From Cyphellophora europaea CBS 101466 (Eukaryota; Ascomycota; Eurotiomycetes; Chaetothyriales; Cyphellophoraceae), in the NCBI RefSeq assembly GCF_000365145.1, contig NW_008481810.1:2046001-2110000 (forward strand): a stretch of 64,000 nt of DNA. Direction: 5' to 3'. A model generated the notes under the pieces. The model ran no database searches. It was not told the origin of the DNA and was given only the letters and a program-made list of their open reading frames with translations. The first letter of the stretch is position 1. Each line of letters begins with the position of its first letter. Shown here one piece after another: positions 42,201 to 55,000 of this stretch. Made by a program: the position numbers and the translations under genes.

Positions 42201-43534
42201 ATGTGGAGGTCCCAGCCGCAGCGTGACCTCAGCACTTGTCGTTATTGGTAATCAACTTTAACACGCCTCATGTTGGCTGCTGTCCGCCCTTGTCGTTGAA
42301 CGTGTGTAGCTAAGTCATTCGAGCACGTTGGGATCATCTTCCTGAGTGCAACAGATGCAAATGCAACTGCGTAGGTCGTAGACTTATTCTAGGGTCTCTC
42401 CAGGACACTGTTGCAATAGACTGCCAAAGTTACTGAGAGCACTCCTTACGGGTCGGAGATAATTCTAAGGCTGTCCATTAATCAGCACCGCAGCCCGCCG
42501 ATGCCACAGTGGCTCATTCTTCATTACCAACTGCGCCGTGAGAGCTCAGGGGACGATACGGCCCGTGGTGTCGACAACATTGGAGCGTTTGACTTAGAAG
42601 CAACAATGGAAATTCTCAGAAAACATTTCCTTGCAGTGAAGGGACTCGTCCCAGCTGCCGAAAGTAGAATCTCGAGCTGCAGCGGTGTACAGTCATGAGC
42701 CTCACGCTGACCTGCTGGGCCACGAGCGCATAAAGATGAATAACCCTAGGGCCTAAACCTGAAACGCATCAAGGCGTGCTCCCACCATTCCGAATAGCGA
42801 TTAGCCAACCGTAGCCAAGAGATGTGCGGTATGGCACCTCGCTCAATAGGAGGTGCACAAGGGATCAGCCCTTGCGAGCACAGCCAGTCCGAAGCGCGGC
42901 CCAGCATTCTCGCCTGGCGGGTCTTCGCGTCTCATTCACGAGCGAAGCCGGTACCCATTTGGCAGCAGCGCCCCTGCCTTGGATCTGTATACACCTCATT
43001 ATTTTCCAGATGACATTCTCTTCTGTTCTGATAACCTGAGAGCTGTTGATCACTGGTCTCCGACCACAGCTTTTTGGGACTGTTTTCGCACTGCCTTCTA
43101 CTCGTTCCGTTCCCCACACCGGCGGCGACATTCGGGCACACGGTACCCGCGTCCTCATACTCGGACCCTTCGCATTGGGAACTTTCTTTCCGCCGTCCTC
43201 CGCCCTGATAATTCCATCATCATACCGCTTTCCCACCACTGCAAGCGCTTTCTTGTCGCCCTCCCTAACTCATCGTCCCTGCCTCGTCCGCTGCCGACAC
43301 GATTATGTACTGTGCAGCCAATTGCTGACGTGAGCCATCTCTTCCGGGGAGCCCGCAATTCCTAGTGTTGCCTCACGACACAGCCCCAGTCGATCACTCT
43401 TGACAGGTTTTCTGTACAGAAATAGTTCTCGGCTTCCAATTTGGGCCTTGGAAACATCTCACAATTGCGGCTGCTGAGATATACCCTGCTCCCAGCCCTG
43501 ACGGGCGCGTTGGCATTCGTTGGCATCTCATACC
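39217..43534. other. Gene-poor region, 4.3 kb, between divergent genes
   Basis: The largest gap in the window. Its ends must contain the promoters of the reductase-like gene (left) and the flippase gene (right). The interior shows only short frames without motifs on either strand. It has a 12-bp perfect palindrome with a CACGTG core (41648-41659) and one TACTCCGTA 9-mer (41295-41303). A non-coding transcript or eroded transposon is possible but I see no direct sign of either. Confidence 0.5.
41648..41659. promoter_or_regulatory. 12-bp palindrome with E-box core
   Basis: TCCCACGTGGGA is perfectly self-complementary and centred on CACGTG, the core bound by bHLH factors. It lies about 1.9 kb from the nearest gene, so any function is open. 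Confidence 0.35.
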
Positions 43535-46500
43535 ATGGCCAAGATACATTTCAGCGACGGCGACCAGCCTCCAAAGCCATCAGGCGACGTGTCGAAACCG
43601 GTCAAAAGACAGCGATGGGCTACCATCCGCCACTCACATACCGACGGCTCTCGCAAGAGGCGGTCAATATTGAACCGCGTGCCAGGAATAAATATCTCCA
43701 GCTATGAAGAAAAGCCCGGACCAGACGGGAAGTCCAACCACGGCAATATAACTGAGGCAAGCCCTATGGGCCAGCAGCAAGATGATCCTGGTCAGCAGTC
43801 TCGAAATATTTACGTTAGTATTCCCCTGCCAGACGAAGACAAGGACGAGCATGGCCACAACATCCACCAATACCCTCGGAACAAGATTCGGACCGCGAAG
43901 TACACCCCTCTCAGCTTCATCCCGAAGAACTTGTATTTTCAATTTCATAATGTCGCCAACATATACTTCCTGTTCATCGTCATTCTTTCGGTAAGTGACA
44001 TGATGGTTGCTTCAGGAATCATGCTGAGAGAATGCCTTTAGATCTTTTCCATATTCGGCGCTTCTAATCCAGGCCTGAACGCCGTCCCTCTCATCTTCAT
44101 CCTGACAGTTACTGCAATCAAAGACGCCGTCGAAGATTGGCGGCGTACCGTACTTGATACCGAGCTCAATAACTCCCCAGTCTACCGACTGGTAGGATGG
44201 GCAAACGTTAATATTTCCACCGATGATATCAGTGTTTGGCGACGGATCAAGAAGTCTTGCACGAGGACTGTTGTTGCAACCTATCGGAAGTTGAAAGGAT
44301 TGGGCAAGAAAAAACAAAGTTCTGAAAAGGATGCGGAAACGGGAGGCGTCGACCGTCGTCCTTCAATCGCACCGACAGTCCGCGACTCGATTTATACAGA
44401 GCGAACATCCTTCCATTCCACTCGAGAGCAGCAGGGTGATGAGATCGCGATGACTCCTGTCCCGTCCCCCAGTATGCGGCCAACTTCTCCGAGCGGCGGC
44501 CAACTTGCGCCTCCAGGAGAGCCACCTCACAGTGCGCTTTCTTACGAGACTGCAAACGAGGCAAACAAGCGTGCTTCAGGGGCGAGCTCCTCCAAGTTGA
44601 ACAACCGCTCCTCGCAGCGGAAAAGTCAATTAGCGCCCGCGAAAGATTTTGGCAATGTCATCAATCCATATCGACATGCTACGGAAGAAGCACGATTCAA
44701 GAAAGACTTTTGGAAAAACGTACAGGTGGGCGACTTTGTGCGCATCTACAATGACGATCAAGTTCCGGCAGACATTGTGGTTCTCTCGACTTCAGACCCT
44801 GATGGTGCGTGTTACGTGGAGACGAAGAACTTGGATGGGGAGACCAATCTGAAGGTTCGACAGGCCCTGCAGGCCACCCGTAAAGTCCGCCACGCACGCG
44901 ATTGCGAGAAATCTGAGTTCTGGATCGAAAGCGAAGGTCCCAACCCGAATCTTTACAATTATAACGCTGTGCTCAGATTCAACCAACGCGATCCCAAAGA
45001 CCCGGACGCGCCTCCACGTGTGAGAGGAGAGCCGATCGGCATCAACAACCTCCTTCTCCGTGGTTGCAGCATCAAGAACACCGAATGGGCTTTGGGTGTT
45101 GTCGTCTTCACCGGCCAAGAAAGCAAGATCATGCTGAATTCAGGAATCACGCCTAGCAAGCGCGCACAGTTGGCTAAGGATATGAACTGGAACGTCATCT
45201 ACAACTTCATCATTCTCTTTTTCATGTGCCTCATTTCCGGTCTGGTTCAGGGCATCACTTGGTCCAACGGAGGCAACACGGCCAGATTTTTCGAGTTTGG
45301 CTCAGTTGGCGGCACCCCAGCTTTGGATGGATTCGTCACGTTCTGGTCCGCAATCATTCTGTTCCAGAACTTGGTGCCCATTTCGCTCTACATAACGCTC
45401 GAAATCATTCGTTCGTTGCAGGCCTTCTTCATCTACTCGGACATTTTCATGTATTATGACAAGCTCGACTACCCATGCACACCCAAGAGCTGGAACATTT
45501 CAGATGATCTGGGTCAGATTGAGTATATCTTCTCCGACAAGACTGGAACATTGACTCAGAACGTCATGGAGTTCAAAAAGTGCACCATCAACGGTGTTGC
45601 ATACGGAGAAGCGTACACAGAAGCCGAAGCCGGTATGCGACGGAGACAGGGTGTTGACGTAGAAGCCGAGGCTGCGCAGGTACGAGCACAGATCGCAGAG
45701 GCCCGCACAGAGATGTTGCGAAATCTCCGCAAGACTCATGACAATCCATACCTCCACGACGAAGACCTGACTTTCATCGCGCCCGATTTCGTCACTGATC
45801 TCAACGGTCGGTCAGGCGAGCAACAGGCACAGTTCAACGAGGATTTCATGGTTGCTTTGGCTCTGTGCCACACTGTCATTACAGAGACCACTCCTGGTGA
45901 TCCACCAAAGATTGAATTCAAGGCGCAGTCGCCAGATGAAGCTGCCCTGGTGGCCACTGCCCGAGACTGCGGCTTCACCGTGCTAGGCCGATCGAACGAA
46001 GATCTGCACGTCAATGTCCTCGGTGAAGAGCGCACCTACCGCATACTGAACACCTTGGAATTCAACTCGACCAGAAAGCGCATGAGTGCTATCGTGAGAA
46101 TGCCGGACGGCAACATCAAACTCTTCTGCAAAGGCGCCGACAGTATGATCTATTCCCGATTGGCCAAAGGTTACCAGCAAGAGCTGCGAAAGGCTACAGC
46201 CGAGAACCTCGAAATGTTTGCTCGCGAGGGCCTTCGAACGCTTTGTGTGGCCCAGCGAGACGTCGATGAGGAATACTATCAAGAATGGAGCAAGGACCAT
46301 GATTTCGCTGCCCAAGCCATGCAGGACCGCGATGATCGTTTGGAAGAAGTCGCAGACCGCATCGAGCGAGATCTGATGCTGATTGGAGGTACGGCCATCG
46401 AGGATCGTCTGCAAGATGGTGTTCCCGACACTATTGCCCTTCTAGGTCAAGCTGGAATCAAGCTGTGGGTGTTGACTGGAGACAAAGTCGAGACTGCTAT

Positions 46501-48318
46501 CAACATCGGCTTTTCATGCAATCTTCTGACCAACGAAATGGATCTAATTTTGTTTGACCTGCCGGAAGGCTCCGTCGATGATGCCAGCAATCTGCTCGAC
46601 AAGCATTTGCAACAGTTTGGGTTGGCTGGGTCCGACGAGGAGCTGGCAGCAGCCAGAATCAATCACGAACCACCGGCGCCGACGCATGCGTTGATCATTG
46701 ACGGCGAATCGCTCAAGCTGGTCCTTTCCGATGACCTCAGGCAACGCTTTCTCCTGCTTTGCAAGCAGTGCAAGTCTGTTTTGTGCTGCAGAGTCAGCCC
46801 AGCGCAGAAAGCAGCAGTTGTCTCGCTCGTTCGAAACGGTCTTAACATTATGGCGCTCTCCATCGGAGATGGTGCGAATGACGTCGCCATGATACAGGAA
46901 GCCGATGTTGGTGTTGGTATTGCTGGTGAGGAAGGTCGTCAAGCAGTCATGTCGTCAGACTACGCCATTGGCCAGTTCAGGTTCTTGCAGAGACTAGTTC
47001 TGGTTCACGGACGATGGGATTACCGCCGCATGGCTGAGACAACTGCCAACTTCTTCTACAAGAACATCATCTGGACTTTCGCGCTGTTTTGGTACCAGAT
47101 CTACACCAACTTCGACATCACCTATCTTTACGACTACACTTACATTCTACTCGTCAATTTAGTCTTCACATCTCTCCCTGTCGGTCTGATGGGTGTCCTG
47201 GATCAAGACGTCAGCGACAAAGTCTCCTTGGCTGTTCCACAATTGTACCGCCGCGGCATCGAGCGGAAGGAATGGACACAGCTTAAGTTCTGGTAGATCC
47301 CACCCCAAGCCCCTTGCTTACGAATTGACTAACCATTGCGCGTAGGCTCTATATGTTTGACGGCCTCTACCAGTCGGTCATTTGTTACTTTTTCACGCAT
47401 CTCCTCTTCGCTCCAGCTACTTTCGAGACCGAGAGCGGCCGAGGAGTTGCAGACAGAAGTCGCATGGGTGTCTACGCAGCTTGTGTGTCCATCGCAGTCA
47501 TCAACTCATACATCCTGCTCAACACCTATAAGTGGGATTGGATCATCACCCTAGTCGCCGCAATCAGCACACTTGCCATCTGGTTCTGGACTGGAGTCTA
47601 CTCGTCCTTTACAGGCTCTTTCCAATTCTATCGAGCTGGCCAAGAGGTTTACGGTGCATTGACATTCTGGTGTCTGAGTTTACTCATCTGGGTCGCATGC
47701 TTGCTTCCTCGTTTCTCGGTCAAGTTCTTTCAGAAGAATTATCGACCTTACGATATCGATGTCATCCGTGAGCAAGTACGACAGGGCAAATTCGACTACC
47801 TCGACAATTATGAAGCATATGTGCCTCCAAAAGTCGTGTCAAACGGCAACTCGTCAGATCACACCGGAGAAGTGCCCGTACCACAGGATTCTCGGCGTCT
47901 GAGTATGACTGAGTCCCAACGACCAATCTATCCTCCGTCGGAAGCCCCGACATATCAGACAAAGCCGCCCCACAGCCAGACTGGCAGCGATGGCACTGAC
48001 AGGACGAAGCCTTCATTTGACCTGCGGATGACGGTACCTGAAAACCGCCAGGCGCCAGCGGATGCACCGATCGAGACACCCGCCGACCGTGTTCGCAATC
48101 AGGATAGTAAGCGTCCGTCATTAGAGAGGGTGCGATCGTCGTTCGAGAGATCTCGCCGTTCCTATGAGAAATCTCGCTCAAGCTTTGAAGCCAGCAGAGA
48201 CTTCACGTCTGCGGCTCTACTCACGAGAATGGAGTCGTCGTACTCTCACGGGTCTCCACTGACTCCAACCGCAACTGCATCAAGGAGAAGAGATGACATT
48301 ACGTCTGATCTGAAGTAA
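43535..48318 (+). CDS. P4-type phospholipid flippase (Dnf1/2-like), 3 exons
   Basis: Exons are 43535-43990, 44042-47292 and 47346-48318 (introns 51 and 53 nt, GT-AG), giving 1559 residues. The start is the ATG at 43535 (ACCATGG); the frame opens 15 bp earlier without an ATG. Motifs: phosphorylation loop DKTGTLTQ with Asp 651; PISL in the fourth membrane helix (LVPISLYITLEI), the P4 replacement of the ion-pump PEGL; KGADSMI in the nucleotide-binding domain; GDGANDVAMIQEADVGVGI from residue 1094. Ten hydrophobic helices are present, with the last four across the second splice. An insert of about 110 Ser/Pro-rich residues sits after the second helix. The text after helix 1 (FGASNPGLNAVPL) favours the Dnf1/Dnf2 branch over Drs2. 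The enzyme flips phosphatidylcholine or phosphatidylethanolamine to the cytosolic leaflet at the plasma membrane or in endocytic vesicles, with a Cdc50-type partner. C-terminal Ser/Arg repeats look like kinase targets. Confidence 0.95.
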
Positions 48319-49030
48319 TGTTTCAGTGGAGTATAATATGGTGTAACGAGGTTATGTCAAGTCCTGATAAGGATACGGTGTTCTTTGATGGTTATGAGAG
48401 CGTTCAAAAGAAGCATTTGGATCTTCACATGATCTAGTCTGTATATAAGATCTTCGAAGCTGTCAGACCAGGCGTTAGGAGCTGGTCATGGAGGCGTTTT
48501 CCCAACCCGGGAACTAAAGAGCTAGATTGTTGGACAGCAGCAGAGAGCAGCGCCTTCAAACACGTTTAACCAACATCATGGTACTGTGCCTATTGCATCT
48601 CGTCTCACCGCCACCTCAGTATTCCCTTGTCTGAATACTCGATTAAGGTAGTGACGGGAATCAGAGCGCCAAGATAGTGAGGTCATTCCGGTCGACGCGC
48701 GAAGTCGCGTCGAATTTTAGCGGCGTGCCACTCACGACTCCATCACTCGATAACTCCGCTCATTGTCCCTTCCATCAGCCTTTTGCAAAGCAAGTGAGTG
48801 CATTTGCACTGGATGCACTGGCAAAGTCACTGTAGTGTGTCCCTGTGCTGTGCATTCACTTTCATACCGTTCGTGCAACTTCCTTTACTGCCCTGCTTTC
48901 CACACTGTTCTCTCTACTACTTATTTTCTTCATGACATGGCCAGACTTGCAGGCCGAAGCCATTGCCGCCACACTCGTTTACTAAATGTTTCTTTGGTCT
49001 TTTGATCCTTGGCGCATCAACTGAGTAGAG
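48319..49030. other. Intergenic spacer (sen1 promoter side)
   Basis: These 712 bp hold the flippase 3' region and the promoter and leader of the helicase gene. A GC-rich hairpin-forming repeat with two ACGCG-type cores is at 48693-48712. No gene supported. Confidence 0.6.
48693..48712. repeat. Perfect 7-bp inverted repeat, CGACGCG/CGCGTCG
   Basis: CGACGCG (48693-48699), six bases, then its exact complement CGCGTCG (48706-48712). Each arm contains ACGCG, the core of the MluI cell-cycle box bound by MBF in fungi. It is about 320 bp before the helicase start codon. MBF binding is inference. Confidence 0.5.
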
Positions 49031-52000
49031 ATGTCTCACTTGATCCCTCCACTCCTCGAGCTGCGAGCCCTACCCCCCAGCGTTCACATTCTCTGCCCCC
49101 GCCAGAACGATGACGATCAGGATCGATATGATGAAGACATTCAAGGTGGTCCTTTGCGCGGCGAACAGAATGATGTCCGGACGAAGACAATCACGGAAGC
49201 GAGAGAGAGAAGAGACAAATTCATGTCCTGCCTACAACTCCTCGCCTATGATGGTGAGGAGACTGAGAAGTACCAGCGGATGATCTGGGACACCTTGGAC
49301 AATACTCTTGGTAAATGCGATATCTGCATCCGGAACTACTACGTCGAGAAACTGCGCTTTCTTGCACGGCTGCGCGAGGAGTACGAAGAGCCGGATGTTC
49401 AGCAATTCTTCGGTCTGATCGATCGACGAGATACTGCCCGTATCACCAAGGGGCTTGACGCTGCCGAAAGAGTCTTGAAATCACTTCCGGAAGCCAAGCG
49501 AGGCACTGCCGCACTCGAGCCTGCACAATTGCACGCTCTCTTCGAAGCACTGCTCTGCGACGCTTTTCTCCAGGATGAGAACCTCCTGGCTCAACACTTC
49601 GACGAGCCGTTTCGGCTTATTCAGACGAAAAAGCAGCTGAAGATCCGCGAGATCCTTCCCTCCACCGTTCGCTTCTTGTTCAGTTCCAACCACAGACGGC
49701 TGAATTGGGCAACCGCTACATGGGGTCGTCTCGGCCGCGCACCTACTGATCTTGAATGGACTTGGTCTATCAAGAGTCAATTACAAGATCGTCTACAGAA
49801 GGCCACGGATGCCGCATCAATATCACGCTTCTGGAGTGGGGCTATGATCATCGCGAAGACGCTACCAGAAGATCTCATTAGCCACAAGCTCTTGGATATG
49901 CAACCCAACCTCTGCATGGCTGCTCTAGACCATTTACACCAGCCGACGCCGGCCGTCTCGTTTATCACTCAAACTCTTAAAATCATTCTGACCAAAGCTC
50001 CCAAAGCTTTCTGGCAGACTATGGGAACCATTTCTTCGCCTACTGTCATCGAGCAGGTTTTCGCGAGTCCGAGGTTCATTAAGTGTCTCAACGATTCAGC
50101 AATCGCCGAAAATAAAGAAGAATTCGATGTCTTGCGATGGGGGCCAGCTCTCGTGAAATCTTTAGACCTGAATAACCAGGCAGCTGCATGTCAAGCTCTT
50201 GCCACACAACTTTTCCAAAAGCTCCATGTTCTTGAGACCTCTCAGCGTGCGAAGACGCTCTGCTTCGAGGTCGCGGCGCAGGTCATGATGCAGACAACCA
50301 AGAACTTTGCAGTTCATCAAGAAAAACATGTCTCGGAACGCATCGTACTTCTGGACGTTATGAAGACTGTCAACGACCACATTAGTGACCTGTTGAACCC
50401 TCACCAAGTTGGTCTGACAGGTGACTTGGGCAAGACTGCACGTGCTTGCGTACTCTCGCTGGTCAAGAACGGCATTGCTATCGACTGCTACAACCTCAGA
50501 AACGATTTTGCATCACTCAAGGAATCCAATACCGGCCTTAAACATGATCCAAGTTGCTATTCGAAACCTCTCTGGGATACAGCCGTGCGTGCTTTAGACA
50601 ACACTGACACTGCTCTGTCTGGAGAAGTGCTTCAAGGCACAGTGGCGTTGCCAGGTTTGGAGAGGTTTCGACTGAAAGCTGGTGACCCTCTCTCTAAGCA
50701 GAAAGGCATATACAACTCAACATTCGATCAAGTCAACGCTGCTTACAGTAGACTATTGGGGAAGATCGCGGACTTTGATCCGGAACACCTCGACATGCTC
50801 TACAAGCAAATGCCTACTTGCATGCACTTGGTCGCAGCTCTTCTCTCATCGAATGATGACGTATATCAGGCCGCAATCGAATTGATCAAGAACATTAGCG
50901 GCCAAGGAAGTCGCAAAGACGCTTTGGCACACTTGATTGACGCTTTCTCCGAGACCACGATTTTCAGTCTCTCCTGGACTTTCCGCCGGATTGCTACCAT
51001 GCAGACATTCGCTTCGGTGCCGCGGATGGTCAAGTCTGGCATGGAAATCCTTGATGTCCTCTGCAGTCCGAGTGACGGCAGGCTCAGAAAACAAAGCAAG
51101 ATTGAGAGTCACGATTATAAGCCGGTGTACAAGTTCTGGTCATATCAGTGGATCGCCTTACGTACAATCTTCCAACATATGGAGTCGTGGTCTATAGAGC
51201 TACACGATAAGCCTCTCATGACAGAAGTTTGTCGAGACACTATGCAGTATGCCCAAGATCTCTTCGAACAGTACCATACCTTTGCCAGATACCTGACAAA
51301 GGCGAAGCCGAGCGCTGAGGAGGACATCCCAAGAAGCCTACTGAACCCAAGCGAACCGGAGCTGGGATCTCCACTGAAAGTCTTAGGATCAATGGCCAAA
51401 TGGTTGCGACTGCGGGATCAGTTCTTAGCAGACACGCAGGTCAAGCTGATCACTAACATGCTCAATCAGCTGAAGATGCACGATGTCACGGGCGACTTTG
51501 ATGGCCTCAAATACGTCAAGGACGTCGCTACCACACCAAACATCAAGACAATTCTATCAGACACTCAGAAAGCCACCCTGGTGCGTGCATTAGAAAATTA
51601 CACCGGGCAGCAAATCGCAAAACCCCTGAAGAAGAAACAATCGACACTGCAGATGGATACCTGGTCGCGCTCGGCTGAGAAGCGATCAAGCTTGGGACGA
51701 AAAGAGAGCTCTGATGAGTATGACGAGATTCCGCAGGTAGAGTGGGCCAACGTTATCAAGCAGGTCAAATCCGAGTCGTCGAAACCTGCTCCTACCAAAT
51801 CAATCCCTCCCCAGCAGTCGCTTCCTCTGCAAAAGAAGTCAGATGCTCTCGCTGCAAAGCTTGCCGCAAAGAAAGAAAGCGAAAGCAAAGCTTTCATTGC
51901 AGACCGTAAACGTGAGCAGGAGCTCCGTAAGCAGCGCGACAGGGAATTTGCAGCGAAGGCCAGAGGCAAGTCTACCCTCGGCGAGGGCTTCGGGGTCCTA

Positions 52001-55000
52001 GGGAAAGACCATACGAAGCCTGCAGAACCGGGCATGATGGTCTCTAGCGGTTCCGAGTCCGAGGACTCCGACGATGCTCTGTTTGGGAAAGTCCAGCGCG
52101 TGCACCCGATTACCAAGACTCATGCCCATACTCGGCAGCCTGTAGCAGCAGGGCCCGTACGCAAAATCAAGCAAGTGCGATCTCAGAAGGATATGAGAGC
52201 TCGACTCGCGCCAGATCTGACCAATTTACACAAGACGATCCTTGCATGGGACTTCTTTGCTGACACAGACCTGCCTCCTAATTCTGCCAAGGACGACTAT
52301 ACCTTGGTCACAAACGAGTTCCAAAGCGTTCAGGATTACCAGAAAACCTTTGAACCACTCTTGATTCTTGAAAGCTGGCAGAGCTTTCGAGCTGCTCGAG
52401 AAGATGGCACCTTCAAAGCCCAGGAGCTCAAGATCTCCAATTCGTTACTCGTTGACAGCTTCTTTGAATTGAATGTGACTATGTCGTATCAACAAGGTCA
52501 GGATTTGGGTTGGGGAACAACGGATGTGGTTATTCTTTCGAGGTCGAGTCGGCCGACAACCGATTCGAGCGAACCTCATTGCCTTGCCCGTATCAAAGAG
52601 GTGAGCCGGAAGAAGGGCGAAGTTCAGATTGTGCTTCGAATAAATGCTGCTGGAAACCCAATGAGACCCTTCTTGAACGACAAGGCCACGATCTGGGCTT
52701 CGCAAATTCTCTCTCTTACGACTTTGGAACGCGAATTTGGCGCCCTGATGGCTCTTCCCTATTATGACCTCAGCGAAGAGATCATCGCAGCAAAGCCATC
52801 TCGACTGATGGACTATCCCGACCACGAGCTTGCTACATTCGTCCAAACGTACGATGTCAACGAGGCCCAAGCAAGAGCAGTCAAATCAGCGTTAGATAAC
52901 GATGCTTTCACATTGATACAAGGTCCGCCAGGGTCAGGCAAGACTAAGACAATTTGCGCACTTGTAGGTGCTGCGATGACCGGCTTCTTGCCCAAGCACA
53001 ACGACAAGGGTCCGCGCTTGAATGCTGCCAGTGGCGTGGTCAGTGCTCCGAAGGCAGCGAAAAAGATTCTTGTATGCGCGCCCAGCAATGCCGCTGTGGA
53101 CGAGCTTGTCATGCGCTTCAAGACTGGTCTGAAGCTGATGGACGGTTCAAGCGAGAAAATCAACGTGGTCCGCCTTGGCCGCAGCGATGCCATCAACACC
53201 AATGTCAAGGACGTCACTCTCGATGAACTTGTCAATGCCAAGCTGGATGTCGGGCCAAAGGATCAGAAGGAAGACATCCATGCCATCATGATGCAGCACA
53301 AAAGTGTCTCGAATGAGATGATCGAACTGCGAGACGGTATAAGTGCCAAGCGCCAGAAAGGCGAAGCTATTCCAGTTGCTGACGAAAACGCGCTGGATGG
53401 CCTCAAGCGTAAGAAGACTTCGCTCAGCAACAAGATTGATGCTGTCCGGGAAAAGCAGAACTCCGAGTCACGCAATGCTGATCTCAACCGGAAACGAGTG
53501 CAGCAAGAAATCCTGGACACCGCTCACGTACTTTGCGCCACCCTGAGCGGAAGTGGTCACGAAATCTTTCAAGGCCTTAACGTCGAATTTGAGACGGTCA
53601 TTATCGACGAGGCTGCTCAGTCGATCGAGTTGTCGGCTCTCATTCCTCTCAAATATGGATGCACCAAATGTATTCTTGTTGGCGATCCAAAGCAATTACC
53701 GCCTACTGTCCTGTCACGCGAGGCTGCCAGATTTCAGTACGAGCAGAGCTTGTTTGCGAGAATGGAAAAGAATCACAAGAAGCACATTCATCTCCTGGAC
53801 ACTCAATATCGTATGCACCCCGAGATCAGTTTGTTTCCCAGTCGAACCTTCTACGATTCCCGTCTCAAGGATGGTGCTGGCATGGCTAAGCTACGTTCCC
53901 GACCATGGCATCATAGCCCGGTTCTTGCACCGTATCGCTTTTTCGATGTGCAAGGCATGAGCCAATCGGCAACTAAAGGCCACTCGCTCATCAACATAGC
54001 AGAGATCGATATTGCTATGGCCTTGTACGACCGTCTCATTACGGACGTGAAGAAGTACAGCTTCAGAGGAAAAGTGGGCATAATCACACCCTACAAGGGT
54101 CAGCTGAGGGAGCTAAAGACACGTTTTCGCGGACGCTACGGTGAGGACATCACCTCGGCTGTTGAGTTCAACACAACCGACGCTTTCCAAGGCAGAGAGA
54201 GCGAGATCATAATCTTCTCGTGTGTGCGTGCGTCGACGAAGGGTATTGGCTTCCTGAACGACATTAGACGCATGAATGTTGGTCTCACTCGTGCCAAGTG
54301 CTCGTTGTGGGTGCTCGGCAATACCGAAGCGCTCAATCAAGGCGAATTCTGGCGTGGCCTAATCTCCGACGCGAAAACGAGACAGCTATACACTGATGGT
54401 AACATCAAAGCGCTCCTCAGTCGCCCGCTATTGACGGAGGATATGATGAAGGATGACATCGAGATGGTAGAATCGAGCACGCCTGAGCCTCAGCAGCCGG
54501 ACAAGCCGCAATCAGTCAATCGCAATGCCCGGGTGGATCCATCAAATAGTGGAACACCGGCATCGTCTCGCCCGGCGAGCGTTCTATCGAGGAATTCCTC
54601 GTCTTCGTCAGTCGCGGGCATCATCAGACAGGAACCCCTGCGACGCGACTCGACCAAGGCTTTGACCAAAAGTGTGGCTGCAGCTGAGTCGGGAAAACAG
54701 ATTTCTTCGCCTTCACTGCCTCCAGCTACTCGCCCTACGCACATGCCTGAGCGGAGAAACTCCAACTCTGCCTTTGGACCGTCCGGTGGCCGCTTTGGTC
54801 TCAACGACTTAGCTAACTGTGTTATTTGTGGCTCGAACGAGCACTTCAGCTTTAATTGCAATGATCTGGCAGCCAGGGACTCACAGATGGGCAAGTGCAA
54901 GCGGTGCTGGCAAGCCGGTCACGGCATATTGAACTGCAATGAGCCTCGTTGTGTGGGTTGTGGTGAGGTGGGCCATGGTAGAGACGAATGCAGAGCTCCC

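Noticed and set aside
42853..43365. 170-codon plus frame just before the flippase gene
   Set aside because: Ser/Arg/Pro-rich without domain; it lies in a C/T-rich promoter area that opens frames by composition. It ends before and out of frame with the flippase start.
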